Shown: positions 1 to 9,367, numbered from the stretch's first letter. The stretch is 64,000 bases of DNA from Paraburkholderia ribeironis (GCF_900019265.1 NZ_CYGX02000003.1:31042-95041); one strand, 5' to 3'. The notes: a model not told the origin generated them from the letters alone. Made by a program: numbers and translations.

Positions 1-298
1 CGCATGCTCACGATTTTAGTCACACGTCGTGCTCAGCGGTTGGTTGACGCGACCATCGAGTCGGCACGGTCAACACGTGCATTCGCGTGATGCGTCGCCA
101 GTTCCGCCCATCCGAAACGGCCTATGCGCACTTTTACCGATCAGCCGTCGCGACCCGCTATGATCGCGATTCCGAGTTGAATTTCGGCACCTGGCCACCG
201 TTCACGCACGGCTCGCGCGCCAGATGCTCCGCTTTGTCGTGCCAGTAGAAGCAGTCTCTGGAACCACCAGTCAGGACTCGCCAGCAACGGAGAAGAGC

Positions 299-1711
299 AT
301 GAAAGCCAGCACCATCGCCGAACGTGAAGCCCGTGGCCGGGCCGCCCGTGAGCGCTCGAAACGATCGAGCCATCGCGCGACAGGCGAACTGCACCGCAAT
401 CCGATCGAGCTCATCAGGCAAAGCAGCGCGGGTTGCGTCGAAAAGCTCGTGCCACTGCGCTATGGGCGCATGGCCGCGTCGCCTTTTGCGTTTTTCGGCG
501 GCACTGCGATCGTGCAGGCTCACGACCTCAGTAAGGTCCACGACACCGGCCTCGTCATGCCGATTTGCGGCGACGGCCATCTGATGAATTTCGGCGGCTT
601 CGCGACGCCGGAGCGGCAACTCGTTTTCGACCTGAACGACTTCGACGAAGTGGCGCTCGGTCCATTCGAGTGGGACCTGAAACGCCTGAGCGCGAGCCTC
701 GTGCTCGCGGCACGCCATCTGCGCCTGAGTCGCGGCACGGCTGAAAATCTGGTGATGACCGCGGTCACCCAATACCGTGACCGCATGGCGCAATACGCGC
801 AACGCGGAGCACTCGAACTCTGGTACGACCGCATCACCTTCGACCTGATGGCTGAAGCCGCGCTGAATCAGGAGCGTCGCCGCGCTGTGCGGCGCGGTAT
901 GGAAAAGACGGCGAGCCGCACGCATGAAAGTCTGCTAGAAAAAATTGCCGGGCACCACGGCGACCACTGGACGATCCGCGATGCACCGCCGGCGCTCTTT
1001 CACGTGCGGGGCCGCGACACGCTGTTCGCGGCGGAAGAGAGCGAGACGTTCAGGGAAGGCAATTCACGCAAGATGCTCGAACGCATGTGGGGCGAGTACC
1101 TGGAGACGATGTCGCATGACCGGCGCGAATTGCTGGGTCATTTCACCGTGCAGGACATCGTGTTCAAGGTGGCGGGCGTCGGCGGCGTCGGCGCGCGCTG
1201 CCTGGCGGTGCTGCTGGTCGATCACATGGGCAATCCATTGTTCATGCAAGTCAAGGAGGCGCGGCCGTCGGTGGTCGGGCAGTTTCGCAAGTCGGCGCCG
1301 ATCAGGCACGAGGGCGAGCGCATCGCGCAGGGGCAGCGCATGCTGCAGGCCGCGAGCGATGTCTTCCTCGGCTGGGCGACGGGGCCGCTTGGGCGGCCCT
1401 ACTATTTTCGCCAGTTGCGCGACATGAAGCTGGCGGCGAACATCGAAATGTTCGACAGCAATCTGCTGGACGGCTATGCGCGACTATGCGCCTGGATCAT
1501 GGCGCGTGCGCACGCGAAGGCGAGCGGCCAGGCGATCGAAATCAGCGCGTATATCGGCCGGGGCGATCAGTTCGCGCAAGCGCTGACCGGCTATGCGACC
1601 ACCTACGCGGATCAGGTGGAACGCGACTACGACGTGTTCCTGAAGGCATGCCGCAGCGGGGTACTGCAAGCGCGCACCGATGAAGACATGGCGGCGGATT
1701 TTCGCGTGTAG
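299..1711 (+). CDS. DUF2252 family protein
   Basis: The 470-residue product matches the DUF2252 family, a large uncharacterised group with a kinase-like (aminoglycoside phosphotransferase-like) fold. Visible landmarks are the basic N-terminus with RGRAARERSKRSSH, the segment MAASPFAFFGG, a GDGHLMNFGG motif, and FDLNDFDEVALGPFEWDLKRL. The last two resemble the catalytic and metal-binding loops of that fold. I chose the ATG at 299 because GGAGAAGAG sits just before it; an in-frame ATG at 224 would add 25 residues and has no clear ribosome site. It stands alone, convergent with the deacetylase downstream. The substrate is unknown. The family call is secure; the enzymatic role is not. Confidence 0.85.
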   Translation: MKASTIAEREARGRAARERSKRSSHRATGELHRNPIELIRQSSAGCVEKLVPLRYGRMAASPFAFFGGTAIVQAHDLSKVHDTGLVMPICGDGHLMNFGGFATPERQLVFDLNDFDEVALGPFEWDLKRLSASLVLAARHLRLSRGTAENLVMTAVTQYRDRMAQYAQRGALELWYDRITFDLMAEAALNQERRRAVRRGMEKTASRTHESLLEKIAGHHGDHWTIRDAPPALFHVRGRDTLFAAEESETFREGNSRKMLERMWGEYLETMSHDRRELLGHFTVQDIVFKVAGVGGVGARCLAVLLVDHMGNPLFMQVKEARPSVVGQFRKSAPIRHEGERIAQGQRMLQAASDVFLGWATGPLGRPYYFRQLRDMKLAANIEMFDSNLLDGYARLCAWIMARAHAKASGQAIEISAYIGRGDQFAQALTGYATTYADQVERDYDVFLKACRSGVLQARTDEDMAADFRV

Positions 1712-1794
1712 CGGGTATCAAAGCGAACATCGAGCGAACGCGCTGCGCCGCTCAGCCCGGCGGCCGCGCATGCCATCCGCGTGTCCCACTTGTC

Positions 1795-2652
1795 TCACGC
1801 ATCGACGCGCGCCTCGCGCAGCGTGACGAAGCGCAGCCGCTGCCGGCGCGCGGCGTTAATGACACGCGGCAGCACTTCGAGGATCACCGGTTTGCCGTCG
1901 GCCGTCAGCGCCGCATTGCCGTCGTGCAACAGCAGGATGTCGCGCGCCGCGAGGCCGTCGAGCAGCCTGCGCGCGACCACTTGCGGATCGCGCTCGCGCG
2001 TGTCGTAGCCGCGCCGCGTCCACGTCGCGAGCCGCAGATCGAGCTTGCGCAGCACCGGTTCGAGAAAGATGTTGCGCAGGCCCGCGGGCGCGCGGAAGAA
2101 CATCGGCCGCGCGCCGCTCGCTGCCTCGAGCGTGCGTTGCGCGGCTTCGATCTCGCGCGTGAGCGCGTGCGGCAACGTCACGGAAAACGTATGTACGTGA
2201 ACCTGCGAATGATTTTCGAGCGCATGCCCCCGCGCGACGATCTCGCGGGCGAGCGCCGGATAGCGCTGCACGTTCGCGCCGATGCAGAAGAACGTGGCGC
2301 GCACCTCGAACGCGTCGAGCAGATCGAGCACTTGCGGCGTGACGACGGGGTCGGGCCCATCGTCGATGGTGAGCGCGAGCGCATCCGCGTTGTGCTTGCC
2401 GGCGGGCAGGCGCGTCCAGTTCGGACCGAGCAGCGAGGTGCGCGGCAACAGGCCGGTCACCGTGAAAATGGCATGGTTCACGAAAATCGCCGCCAGCCAC
2501 CACGGCCACGCGGCCGGCTTCAGCAGCCAGCCGGCCAGTATGACGACGTGCCACGCGACGGTGGCTGTGAGCATCGCGGGATAGCCGGTTTGTGGCCAGC
2601 GGCGCGGCGGCGCTGGCATGACGCCAGGCGTCGTCGTGGAGAATGGGTTCAT
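1795..2652 (-). CDS. membrane-anchored polysaccharide deacetylase (NodB homology domain)
   Basis: The 285-residue protein has two hydrophobic segments at about residues 27-45 and 49-68, followed by a NodB/CE4 deacetylase domain. The domain shows TIDDGPD (95-101, catalytic base and metal Asp), NHSQVHVH (metal His at about 148 and 152) and FFRAPAG. The enzyme probably removes N- or O-acetyl groups from a cell-envelope or exported polysaccharide on the periplasmic side. The start at 2652 is preceded by AGGA at a good distance; an in-frame ATG at 2682 is possible. The frame stays open far upstream through a 12-bp tandem repeat, see 2812-2907. There is no polysaccharide cluster next to it, so the substrate is unknown. 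Confidence 0.85.
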   Translation of the reverse strand: MNPFSTTTPGVMPAPPRRWPQTGYPAMLTATVAWHVVILAGWLLKPAAWPWWLAAIFVNHAIFTVTGLLPRTSLLGPNWTRLPAGKHNADALALTIDDGPDPVVTPQVLDLLDAFEVRATFFCIGANVQRYPALAREIVARGHALENHSQVHVHTFSVTLPHALTREIEAAQRTLEAASGARPMFFRAPAGLRNIFLEPVLRKLDLRLATWTRRGYDTRERDPQVVARRLLDGLAARDILLLHDGNAALTADGKPVILEVLPRVINAARRQRLRFVTLREARVDA

Positions 2653-2811
2653 CAAGCGTGCTTCCTGTCTGCCTTCCTTCATCCGTGGAAGGCCGTGAAT
2701 CGTGCGCGTGACGCGCGACCGCGAACGATACCACCGAAGCACGGCTCGACGTGGGCGCGATGAGGAATGGTTACGTATGAAAGCACGCTGAAAGACGTGG
2801 TGTGGTGCGTT

Positions 2812-2907
2812 GGCCACCGTGCTGGCCATCGCTCTGGCCGCCGCTTCGGCCGCCGCTTTGGCCATCGCTTTGGCCGCCGCTTCGGCCAACGTTTTGGCCA
2901 CCGCTTT
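2812..2907. repeat. 12-bp tandem repeat, 8 imperfect units
   Basis: Eight consecutive 12-bp units of the form GGCC(A/G)(C/T)CGCTTT lie in the divergent gap between the deacetylase and the SDR gene. Read on the minus strand, in frame with the deacetylase, they encode a four-residue repeat of type (K/E/R)AxA. Either this is a non-coding satellite or an Ala/Lys-rich N-terminal extension. Confidence 0.9.
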
Positions 2908-3006
2908 GTCCATATGAGTCGTTTGTGATCGGCCAGCCGCTGTTGTATGGTGCCGGGGTCGAAGCGGCGTACGTGCGTCGCCAGTCAATCCAACAGGAGA
3001 CTTGCT

Positions 3007-3771
3007 GTGACGGGATCGGGAAGCGGGAAAGTTGCGCTGGTGACGGGCGCGGGCAGCGGGATCGGTCGCGCATGCGCACTCAAGCTGCTGGAGAACGGAT
3101 ATAGCGTAGTGCTGGCCGGGCGCCGGCAGGCGCCGCTCGACGCGCTCGCCGCGCAAGCGCGGCAACTGGGCGGCGACGCGCTGGCCGCGGCCTGCGACGT
3201 GACGGATGCCGGCAGCGTCGCGGCGCTGTTCGACACGATCCGCGAGCGATACGGCCGGCTCGATGTGCTGTTCAACAACGCGGGCCGCAACGGATCGCCG
3301 GTCGAGATCGACGAACTGGATATCGACGAATGGCGCTCGGTGGTCGACACCAATCTCACTGGCGTGTTCCTGTGCACGCGTGCGGCCTTCGGCCTGATGA
3401 AAACGCAGAACCCGCGCGGCGGGCGCATCATCAACAACGGCTCGATCTCCGCGCATGCACCGCGGCCGAACAGCATTGCCTACACGGCGACCAAGCATGC
3501 CATCACCGGACTCACGAAAGCGGTCTCGCTCGATGGCCGCCAATATGACATCGTGTGCGGGCAGATCGACATCGGCAATGCGGAAACGGAAATGGCCACG
3601 CGGATGGCGCGCGGCGTGCGGCAAGCCAACGGCGAGATCGCGATCGAACCATTGATGGACGTGCAGCACGTCGCCGACGCGGTGCTGCATATGGCCAGCT
3701 TGCCGTTGTCCGCGAACGTGCAGTTCATGACCATCATGGCGAGCAAGATGCCGTTCATCGGCCGCGGCTGA
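3007..3771 (+). CDS. short-chain dehydrogenase/reductase
   Basis: This 254-residue protein is a classical SDR. It has the Rossmann glycine motif TGAGSGIG near the N-terminus, NNAG in strand 4, and the catalytic set Ser (NNGSIS), Tyr and Lys (YTATKHA). It would oxidise or reduce a carbonyl/alcohol pair with NAD(P)(H). I chose the GTG at 3007 because AGGAG lies 9 nt before it and it puts the nucleotide-binding motif at the usual distance from the N-terminus; an in-frame ATG at 2947 would add 20 atypical residues. The family lacks substrate-predicting features here and the gene is monocistronic, so no substrate is proposed. Confidence 0.88.
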   Translation: MTGSGSGKVALVTGAGSGIGRACALKLLENGYSVVLAGRRQAPLDALAAQARQLGGDALAAACDVTDAGSVAALFDTIRERYGRLDVLFNNAGRNGSPVEIDELDIDEWRSVVDTNLTGVFLCTRAAFGLMKTQNPRGGRIINNGSISAHAPRPNSIAYTATKHAITGLTKAVSLDGRQYDIVCGQIDIGNAETEMATRMARGVRQANGEIAIEPLMDVQHVADAVLHMASLPLSANVQFMTIMASKMPFIGRG

Positions 3772-3867
3772 CCGCAGCCCCGGCGCAAACGCTGCGCGCG
3801 GGATCCACTTATACTGGGCCTTTACTGCCTCTACTGCGTTTACCGCCTTTACGGAACGCGATTCGCC

Positions 3868-4098
3868 GTGCCCCGAGCCACACCCAGCGATGACCCGCAG
3901 CCGCAGCCGCCCGTGCGGCCCAGTCTCGATGACTGCTGTCATAGCGGCTGCATTCCCTGTGTTTTCGATCTCTACGACGAAGCGCTAGAGCGCTATCAGA
4001 TCGCGCTCGCCGAGTGGCAGGCGCGACACGCGGCGCCGCCGCGAGCGGGCAAACCACGCAAGCCACGCAAGGCGCGCACGCCGCGCATGCGTCGCTGA
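3868..4098 (+). CDS. oxidoreductase-like domain protein (CC-x3-C motif)
   Basis: The 76-residue protein has a proline-rich N-terminus, then DDCCHSGCIPCVFDLYDEAL, and a basic tail of KPRKPRKARTPRMRR. The Cys cluster followed by an xFDLYDEAL helix is the signature of the small oxidoreductase-like family (PF09791), best known as the N-terminal part of larger oxidoreductases. The start is GTG at 3868, with GGAAC upstream. It lies about 70 bp before the sirtuin gene on the same strand and may be cotranscribed. The four cysteines suggest metal or Fe-S binding, but that is inference. Confidence 0.75.
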   Translation: MPRATPSDDPQPQPPVRPSLDDCCHSGCIPCVFDLYDEALERYQIALAEWQARHAAPPRAGKPRKPRKARTPRMRR

Positions 4099-4168
4099 GT
4101 GGCACTGAGTGGCGCTCAATGGCGCTCGAACCTGTGCGCTCAGGCCGCAGTCCTCTACCGTATCCGTC

Positions 4169-5038
4169 ATGACCGACCTTCAGCCCGCGTCCATCGAACT
4201 CTTGAATGAATCGCACACGCTGGACGACCTGCATCGCTTCGTGCAGCGTTATCCGCGTCTGCTCGTGCTGACCGGCGCGGGCATCAGCACCGACTCGGGC
4301 ATTCCCGGCTATCGCGACGACAACGGCGCATGGAAGCGCTCACCGCCCATCACGTTGCAGGAGTTTCTCGGCACGCTCGCGATGCGTCAGCGTTACTGGG
4401 CGCGCAGCATGATCGGCTGGCCGGTGGTCGAGCGCGCGCAGCCGAACGCCGCGCACACCGCGCTGGTCCGGCTCGAAGCGGCCGGCCATGTGCCGACGCT
4501 GGTGACGCAGAATGTCGATGGCCTGCATCAGCGGGCCGGCAGCCGCGAAGTGATCGAATTGCATGGCGGCATCGACGGGGTCACGTGTCTCGATTGCGGA
4601 ATGCAGCACACGCGGGCGTCGATCCAGCGGACGCTCGAGGCAAACAATCCCGCGCTCCTGAGCGTGAGCGCCGACACCGCTGCCGATGGCGACGCGCATC
4701 TCGAGTGGCACGATCTTGGCGCGTTTCGCATTCCGGCGTGTTCGAATTGCGGTGGCCTGCTGAAGCCGGCGGTGGTGTTCTTCGGCGAAAGCGTGCCGAA
4801 AGAGCGCATCGAAGCGGCGTCGCAGGCGCTCGACGCGGCCGACGCTCTGCTGGTGGTTGGCTCGTCGCTGATGGTCTATTCTGGCTACCGCTTTTGCGTT
4901 TGGGCGCACAAGCAGGGCAAGCCCGTCGCCGCGATCAATCTGGGACGCACGCGCGCCGATCCGCTGTTGTCGCTGAAGATCGCCGCGCCGTGCGCCGACA
5001 CGCTGACTTCGCTGGCCGGCCGCCTGGCGCTCGACTGA
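4169..5038 (+). CDS. NAD-dependent protein deacylase, Sir2 family
   Basis: This is a 289-residue sirtuin. GAGIS (36-40) and GIPGYRD form the NAD site, TQNVDGLH (113-120) the nicotinamide pocket, and His132 in LHGG is the catalytic base. Four cysteines, C140-x2-C143 and C191-x2-C194, form the structural zinc site, and VVGSSLMVYSG is the late NAD-binding loop. It removes acyl groups from lysines using NAD. The layout resembles bacterial SIRT4-like (class II) proteins. The ATG at 4169 is chosen although its ribosome site is weak; an in-frame start at 4109 would add 20 unconserved residues. Confidence 0.92.
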   Translation: MTDLQPASIELLNESHTLDDLHRFVQRYPRLLVLTGAGISTDSGIPGYRDDNGAWKRSPPITLQEFLGTLAMRQRYWARSMIGWPVVERAQPNAAHTALVRLEAAGHVPTLVTQNVDGLHQRAGSREVIELHGGIDGVTCLDCGMQHTRASIQRTLEANNPALLSVSADTAADGDAHLEWHDLGAFRIPACSNCGGLLKPAVVFFGESVPKERIEAASQALDAADALLVVGSSLMVYSGYRFCVWAHKQGKPVAAINLGRTRADPLLSLKIAAPCADTLTSLAGRLALD

Positions 5039-5183
5039 TGCCGGACCGACGTGGCCGCGCTGGTATCGGCGGGCTGGGTCGAGCGCCGCTGACGCGGCTT
5101 CGCGCGCCGCTTGCCGCGCACTGCCTGAACACTCACCACGCACGCACTCATTCACTCATTCACCCACCACGAAAGGAACGCCA

Positions 5184-5789
5184 ATGTTGACGACGATCGA
5201 ACAGCTCGAAGCACTCTACGGCCAGCCCCACGAGCGCGCACTGCGCAAGGAGATCGCGTACGTCAACGAAGACTATCGCGCGCTCATCGAAGCCGCGCCG
5301 TTCGTCGTGCTGGCCACCACCGGCCCGGACGGTGTCGACTGTTCGCCGCGCGGCGACGCGCCCGGTTTCGTGCGAGTCGTCGATGAACACACGCTCGCAT
5401 TGCCGGACCGCATCGGCAACAATCGCCTCGACAGTCTGCGCAATATCATCGTCGAGCCGCGTCTGGCGTTGCTCTTCATCATTCCGGGCGTCGGCGAGAG
5501 CTTGCGCGTGAACGGTCGCGGGCGGATTTCCACTGCGCCCGAATGGCTGGACAGTTTCGCCGTCGAAGGTAAACTGCCGCGCTCGGTGTTGCTGATCGAC
5601 GTCGACGCCGTGTACTTCCACTGCTCGAGAGCGCTGGTGCGTTCGAAGCTGTGGGATCCGGCGCAGCACGTCGATCGAGCGCGGCTGCCGAGCGCGGGCG
5701 AGATGCTGCGGCGTGTCAGCGGCGCGGATTTCGACGCCGCCACCTACGACCGTGAACTCCCCGAACGCGTGCGCACGACCTTGTACTGA
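5184..5789 (+). CDS. pyridoxamine 5'-phosphate oxidase family, FMN-dependent (MSMEG_1061-like)
   Basis: The 201-residue product has the split-barrel flavin-binding fold: PFVVLATTGPDGVDCSPRGD, LALPDRIGNNRLDSLRNI, and LLFIIPGVGESLRVNGRGRIS. These match the MSMEG_1061-type FMN-dependent subgroup of the PNPOx superfamily, whose substrates are mostly undefined. The start has AAAGGA seven bases upstream. It lies between the sirtuin and a methyltransferase on the same strand. A redox or heme/flavin-related role is possible, but the sequence does not identify the substrate. Confidence 0.82.
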   Translation: MLTTIEQLEALYGQPHERALRKEIAYVNEDYRALIEAAPFVVLATTGPDGVDCSPRGDAPGFVRVVDEHTLALPDRIGNNRLDSLRNIIVEPRLALLFIIPGVGESLRVNGRGRISTAPEWLDSFAVEGKLPRSVLLIDVDAVYFHCSRALVRSKLWDPAQHVDRARLPSAGEMLRRVSGADFDAATYDRELPERVRTTLY

Positions 5790-5835
5790 CGCGCGAGCAA
5801 ACGAGTGCGCGAGCACCCGAGCCTTCGAGCTGAAC

Positions 5836-6468
5836 ATGACCGATCTCCCTCTGCCACCGCGTCAACATTCACCTTCCGCTGAACGCAACCGCGAACCGAT
5901 TCTCGCGGTGTTGCGCGACACGCTGCCGGCCGCCGGCCGCGTGCTCGAAATCGCGAGCGGCACTGGCCAGCACGCGATCTGGTTCGCCGCCGCGCTGCCC
6001 GGGCTCGACTGGCAACCGAGCGATGCGGATGCCGACGCATGCACGTCGATTGCCGCATGGACCGCGTACGCCGGCGTGCCGAATGTGCGCGCACCGCTCG
6101 CGCTCGATGTGCATCAGCGGCATTGGGGCATCGATGCGCTCGACGCGGTGGTCTGCATCAACATGATTCACATCTCGCCGTGGAGCGCGGCCGAGGCGCT
6201 GTTCGCCGGCGCGAGCCGGTGTCTCGTCGATGGCGGCGTACTGTATCTGTACGGCCCATACAAACGCGGCGGCGCGCATACGTCGCCGAGCAACGATGCG
6301 TTCGATCAACAGTTGCGCAGCCGCGACCCGGCGTGGGGCGTGCGCGACATGGAAGCTGTCGTCGCGCTGGGCGCATCGGTTGGGCTCGTGTGCGACGCGC
6401 CGATCGCGATGCCGGCCAACAATTTCAGTCTGGTGTTCAGGAAACGCCCGGGCGTGGCGTCGGTCTGA
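5836..6468 (+). CDS. DUF938 SAM-dependent methyltransferase
   Basis: The 210-residue protein belongs to the DUF938 class I methyltransferases. It shows SPSAERNREPIL, the SAM-binding motif VLEIASGTGQHAIWFA, INMIHISPW, and the typical end YLYGPYKRGGAHTSPSN...FDQQLRSRDPAWGVRD. The substrate of this family is not known. The ATG at 5836 gives the conserved N-terminus; a longer frame to 5713 exists but overlaps the previous gene. The gene follows the FMN-binding protein by 46 bp and could share its transcript. Confidence 0.88.
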   Translation: MTDLPLPPRQHSPSAERNREPILAVLRDTLPAAGRVLEIASGTGQHAIWFAAALPGLDWQPSDADADACTSIAAWTAYAGVPNVRAPLALDVHQRHWGIDALDAVVCINMIHISPWSAAEALFAGASRCLVDGGVLYLYGPYKRGGAHTSPSNDAFDQQLRSRDPAWGVRDMEAVVALGASVGLVCDAPIAMPANNFSLVFRKRPGVASV

Positions 6469-6657
6469 CGAACACGCGCCGCATGCCTCGCACTTGTCGT
6501 GAGATAGCGCCGACCCGGCCGCGGCAGTGACAAGCGTCGCCCGTTGCCCTCCAGCGAGCGGCAGGCGCGCATTTCTTTTATGCTTTCACCCTCGACGTCC
6601 CGCCGACGCTCTTTCCGGCGCGACGTCACGACATTTTTTGGACTCTGGAGAATTCAC

Positions 6658-8067
6658 ATGGGCAAACAGGCAATCGGCGTGGTCGGGCTGGCGGTCATGG
6701 GCCGCAATCTGGCGCTCAACATCGAGAGCCGCGGCCACGCGGTGTCGGTGTACAACCGTAGCCGCACAAAAACCGACGAACTCATCGCCGAATTTCCGGA
6801 CAAGAAGCTGGTGCCGGCCTTCACGCTGGAAGAGTTCGTGGAGTCGCTCGAAAAACCGCGCCGCATCCTGCTGATGGTCAAGGCCGGCGAGCCGACCGAC
6901 GCCACCATCGCGTCGCTCAAGCCGTTGCTCGACAAGGGCGACATTCTGATCGACGGCGGCAATACGCCTTTCACCGACACCATCCGCCGCAATCAGGAAC
7001 TGGCGAAGGCCGGTCTGCATTTCATCGGCACCGGGGTCTCGGGTGGTGAAGAAGGCGCGCTGAAAGGCCCGTCGATCATGCCGGGCGGCCCGCGCGACGC
7101 GTACGACCTGGTCGCGCCGATCCTCACCGAAATCGCCGCCAAGGCACCGGACGGCGAGCCGTGCGTCGCGTACATGGGACCGGACGGCGCGGGCCACTTC
7201 GTGAAGATGGTCCATAACGGCATCGAATACGGCGACATGCAGCTGATCGCCGAAAGCTACGCGGTGCTCAAGCAGGTCGTCGGCTTGTCAAACGAAGAGC
7301 TGGGCAAGGTCTATACGGAGTGGAATCAGGGCGAGCTCGACAGTTATCTGATCGAAATCACGTCGAAGATCTTCAGCAAGAAGGACGACGAAACCGGCAA
7401 GGATCTGGTCGACGTGATCCTCGACCGCGCCGCGCAGAAAGGCACCGGCAAGTGGACCAGCCAGAACGCGCTCGATCTCGGCGCGCCGCTGCCGCTGATC
7501 ACCGAAGCTGTGTTCGCGCGGGTGCTGTCGTCGCTGAAGGATCAGCGCGTGGCCGCCAGCAAGGTGCTGGAAGGGCCGCAGGCCAAGCCGCTCGGCGGCG
7601 GGCGCGACGCCTTCATCGAATCGGTGCGCCGCGCGCTGTACTTCAGCAAGGTGATTTCGTATGCGCAGGGGTTCGCGCAACTGCGCGCCGCGTCGCAAGA
7701 GTACAAGTGGGACCTCGATTTCGGCACGATCGCGAAGATTTTCCGCGCCGGCTGTATCATCCGCGCGCGCTTCCTGCAAAAGATCACGGACGCCTATACG
7801 CACGACAAAGCGATTGCGAACCTGCTGCTCGATCCGTACTTCCGCGACATCGCGAAGAATTATCAGTCGGCGTTGCGCGAAGTCGTGGTGGCGGCGATCA
7901 ATGCGGGCGTGCCGGTACCGGCTTTCGCGTCAGCGATCGCCTATTTCGACGCTTATCGCTCGGAACGCCTGCCTGCGAATCTGGTGCAGGCACAGCGCGA
8001 TTTCTTCGGTGCGCATACGTTCGAGCGCACCGACAAGCCGGGCAGCTTCCACGCAAACTGGAGCTGA
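6658..8067 (+). CDS. gnd: 6-phosphogluconate dehydrogenase (decarboxylating)
   Basis: This 469-residue enzyme oxidises and decarboxylates 6-phosphogluconate to ribulose 5-phosphate in the cytosolic pentose phosphate pathway. Seen are the NADP fold [17 protein letters not shown], the substrate loop [19 protein letters not shown], catalytic Lys in [16 protein letters not shown], and the all-helical C-terminal domain ending in the flexible [10 protein letters not shown] tail. The length is normal for the long, dimeric form. The ATG at 6658 has GGAG eight bases upstream. The gene is monocistronic, closed by a stem-loop at 8080-8117. Confidence 0.96.
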   Translation: MGKQAIGVVGLAVMGRNLALNIESRGHAVSVYNRSRTKTDELIAEFPDKKLVPAFTLEEFVESLEKPRRILLMVKAGEPTDATIASLKPLLDKGDILIDGGNTPFTDTIRRNQELAKAGLHFIGTGVSGGEEGALKGPSIMPGGPRDAYDLVAPILTEIAAKAPDGEPCVAYMGPDGAGHFVKMVHNGIEYGDMQLIAESYAVLKQVVGLSNEELGKVYTEWNQGELDSYLIEITSKIFSKKDDETGKDLVDVILDRAAQKGTGKWTSQNALDLGAPLPLITEAVFARVLSSLKDQRVAASKVLEGPQAKPLGGGRDAFIESVRRALYFSKVISYAQGFAQLRAASQEYKWDLDFGTIAKIFRAGCIIRARFLQKITDAYTHDKAIANLLLDPYFRDIAKNYQSALREVVVAAINAGVPVPAFASAIAYFDAYRSERLPANLVQAQRDFFGAHTFERTDKPGSFHANWS

Positions 8068-8079
8068 ACGTTTGAATCG

Positions 8080-8117
8080 AAGCCCGGCGCGCGCTGTGCA
8101 CAAGACTCGCCGGGCTT
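8080..8117 (+). terminator. stem-loop after gnd
   Basis: A perfect 10-bp inverted repeat (AAGCCCGGCG / CGCCGGGCTT) with an 18-nt loop begins 12 bp after the gnd stop codon. It lacks a clear T-run, so it may be a weak or 3'-end stabilising structure. Confidence 0.45.
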
Positions 8118-8231
8118 GAATCCGGGTCGAAGTTGATGGCTGGAAATTGTTGCTCAGACTCGTGCGCAATCGGCGTGCCACGTAGACAGACGCGCGACTG
8201 TTGCAAAAATAGCAATTGAGTTTCATCGTTT

Positions 8232-8246
8232 TAGGGGTTTACCCTA
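8232..8246. promoter_or_regulatory. small inverted repeat upstream of the DUF4148 gene
   Basis: TAGGG-GTTTA-CCCTA lies about 85 bp before the DUF4148 start codon, in its promoter region. It could be an operator; no regulator is identified. Confidence 0.3.
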
Positions 8247-8332
8247 GATGTCGACGCTCCTAGACTTGTTGTTAAGCGCTACGGGAAATCAAGCCCAAAG
8301 CGGACTACATACAAATTATGGAGGTTTACATC

Positions 8333-8650
8333 ATGAAGACCCTGATCTCTGCAGTTGTCGTCGCCGCCGCTCTGGTTGCTCCTGTGGCGTCGTTTGCTCA
8401 ATCGAACCAGCCGGTCACGCGTGCCGAGGTTCGTGCTGAACTGGTGCAGCTCGAAAAGGCCGGCTACAACCCGGTCGGCGATTCCGTCACCTACCCGGCG
8501 AACATCCAGGCTGCGCAAGCCCGCGTCGATGCGCAAGAAGGCACCGCTGCCGCCGCGACGAGCGGCTACGGCGCACCGACGGCCAGCACCTCGGAAGCTG
8601 GCCATTCGCTGAGCAAGAGCGACCGTCACTCGATCTACTTCGGCAACTAA
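8333..8650 (+). CDS. DUF4148 secreted small protein
   Basis: The 105-residue protein starts with a signal peptide (MKTLISAVVVAAALVAPVASFAQ) and continues with SNQPVTRAEVRAELVQLEKAGYNP, the hallmark of DUF4148. This family of small periplasmic proteins is abundant and almost confined to Burkholderiaceae. The start codon is preceded by GGAGG at nine bases. An in-frame ATG at 8318 is less likely. It is closed by a strong terminator at 8705. The function is unknown; family members are often highly expressed and stress- or growth-phase responsive. Confidence 0.9.
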   Translation: MKTLISAVVVAAALVAPVASFAQSNQPVTRAEVRAELVQLEKAGYNPVGDSVTYPANIQAAQARVDAQEGTAAAATSGYGAPTASTSEAGHSLSKSDRHSIYFGN

Positions 8651-8704
8651 GCCACGCTGAAGCTGATCAAGGCGTCGCCTGGCTCACGAGGCGGGGCGCA
8701 ATAA

Positions 8705-8736
8705 AAAACGCCATCCGGTTTGCCGGGTGGCGTTTT
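8705..8736 (+). terminator. Rho-independent terminator, probably bidirectional
   Basis: A 14-bp stem (one wobble position) with a TTTG loop is flanked by A4 on the left and T4 on the right. It sits 55 bp after the DUF4148 stop. Confidence 0.85.
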
Positions 8737-8791
8737 GGCGTTTACGGCCTGGGTTTAGCGTGCGTTCGAACGGTGGTGGTGGAAGGTGGGG

Positions 8792-8841
8792 CCAATGCGA
8801 CCCAATGCGACCCAATGCGACCCAATGCGACCCAATGCGAC
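8792..8841. repeat. perfect 10-bp tandem repeat, 5 copies
   Basis: Five identical copies of CCAATGCGAC follow each other, with a decayed sixth copy after them. They lie between the DUF4148 terminator and the 3' end of the minus-strand gene at 8909. Perfect identity suggests a recent expansion and possible copy-number variation between strains. Confidence 0.95.
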
Positions 8842-8908
8842 CAATACGCCGACGCGTCGCGCTTGAAGCCGTCGAGCGTGGCGACTGCTGCAGCATGCCA
8901 TCACGGTG

Positions 8909-9229
8909 CTAATGCAACGTGCGATGCCGGCGGCCGATTTCGTCGAATAGGGCGCGGCTGGGTTCCAGCGCAAGCAGCCACGATTCGTCGTAGCCGCTCA
9001 GATTGTCCAGCGCCTCACGCAGCCGCTCGATTGCCAGCGCGGGAAGCTCGACGCTCGCTTCGACGCCGCTCGACAGCACCGCGATGCTGGCCAGTTGCAC
9101 CAGGGCGTCGGCGGCTTCGGCGACGTCGGCCGCGAAAACGAGGTGCGTGTTCAGCAACTCGACCAGACCGGGCGATGCGGCAACGTCGTCGACGTTGAGT
9201 TGCACAGCCAGAAAGGTGGCTTTGTTCAT
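8909..9229 (-). CDS. hypothetical protein (106 aa)
   Basis: I do not recognise a family. The protein starts MNKATFLAVQLNVDDV, is mostly hydrophobic/acidic helices rich in Ala, Leu, Val and Glu, and has no signal peptide or transmembrane segment. It is supported as a gene by AAGGAG six bases before the ATG, by a good sigma-70 promoter at 9289-9316, and by typical codon use. It points away from the cupin gene. Cytosolic; function unknown. Confidence 0.7.
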   Translation of the reverse strand: MNKATFLAVQLNVDDVAASPGLVELLNTHLVFAADVAEAADALVQLASIAVLSSGVEASVELPALAIERLREALDNLSGYDESWLLALEPSRALFDEIGRRHRTLH

Positions 9230-9288
9230 CCCCAACTCCTTGCAGGCTCCAGACGTATTCGTACGATGCGTTCCGCATAGCTTGACTG

Positions 9289-9316
9289 AGTATAGGCGAG
9301 GCCCCGAGCGTTTCAA
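9289..9316 (-). promoter_or_regulatory. sigma-70 type promoter for the minus-strand hypothetical gene
   Basis: On the minus strand TTGAAA (-35, 9311-9316) is separated by 16 bp from TATACT (-10, 9289-9294), about 60 bp upstream of the start codon at 9229. Confidence 0.6.
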
Positions 9317-9367
9317 TAATCACACGAATTGGCCGGTCAGCCTTGTTGCGCAAGGCACGCGGGCCGT

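Noticed and set aside
2812..2907. CRISPR array
   Set aside because: Contiguous 12-bp units without spacers; no cas genes anywhere in the window.
2653..3942. A continuous minus-strand open frame extending the deacetylase to over 700 residues
   Set aside because: Beyond 2913 it is the antisense of the SDR gene, whose motifs and ribosome site are clear. Only the short repeat-coding part remains worth a look.
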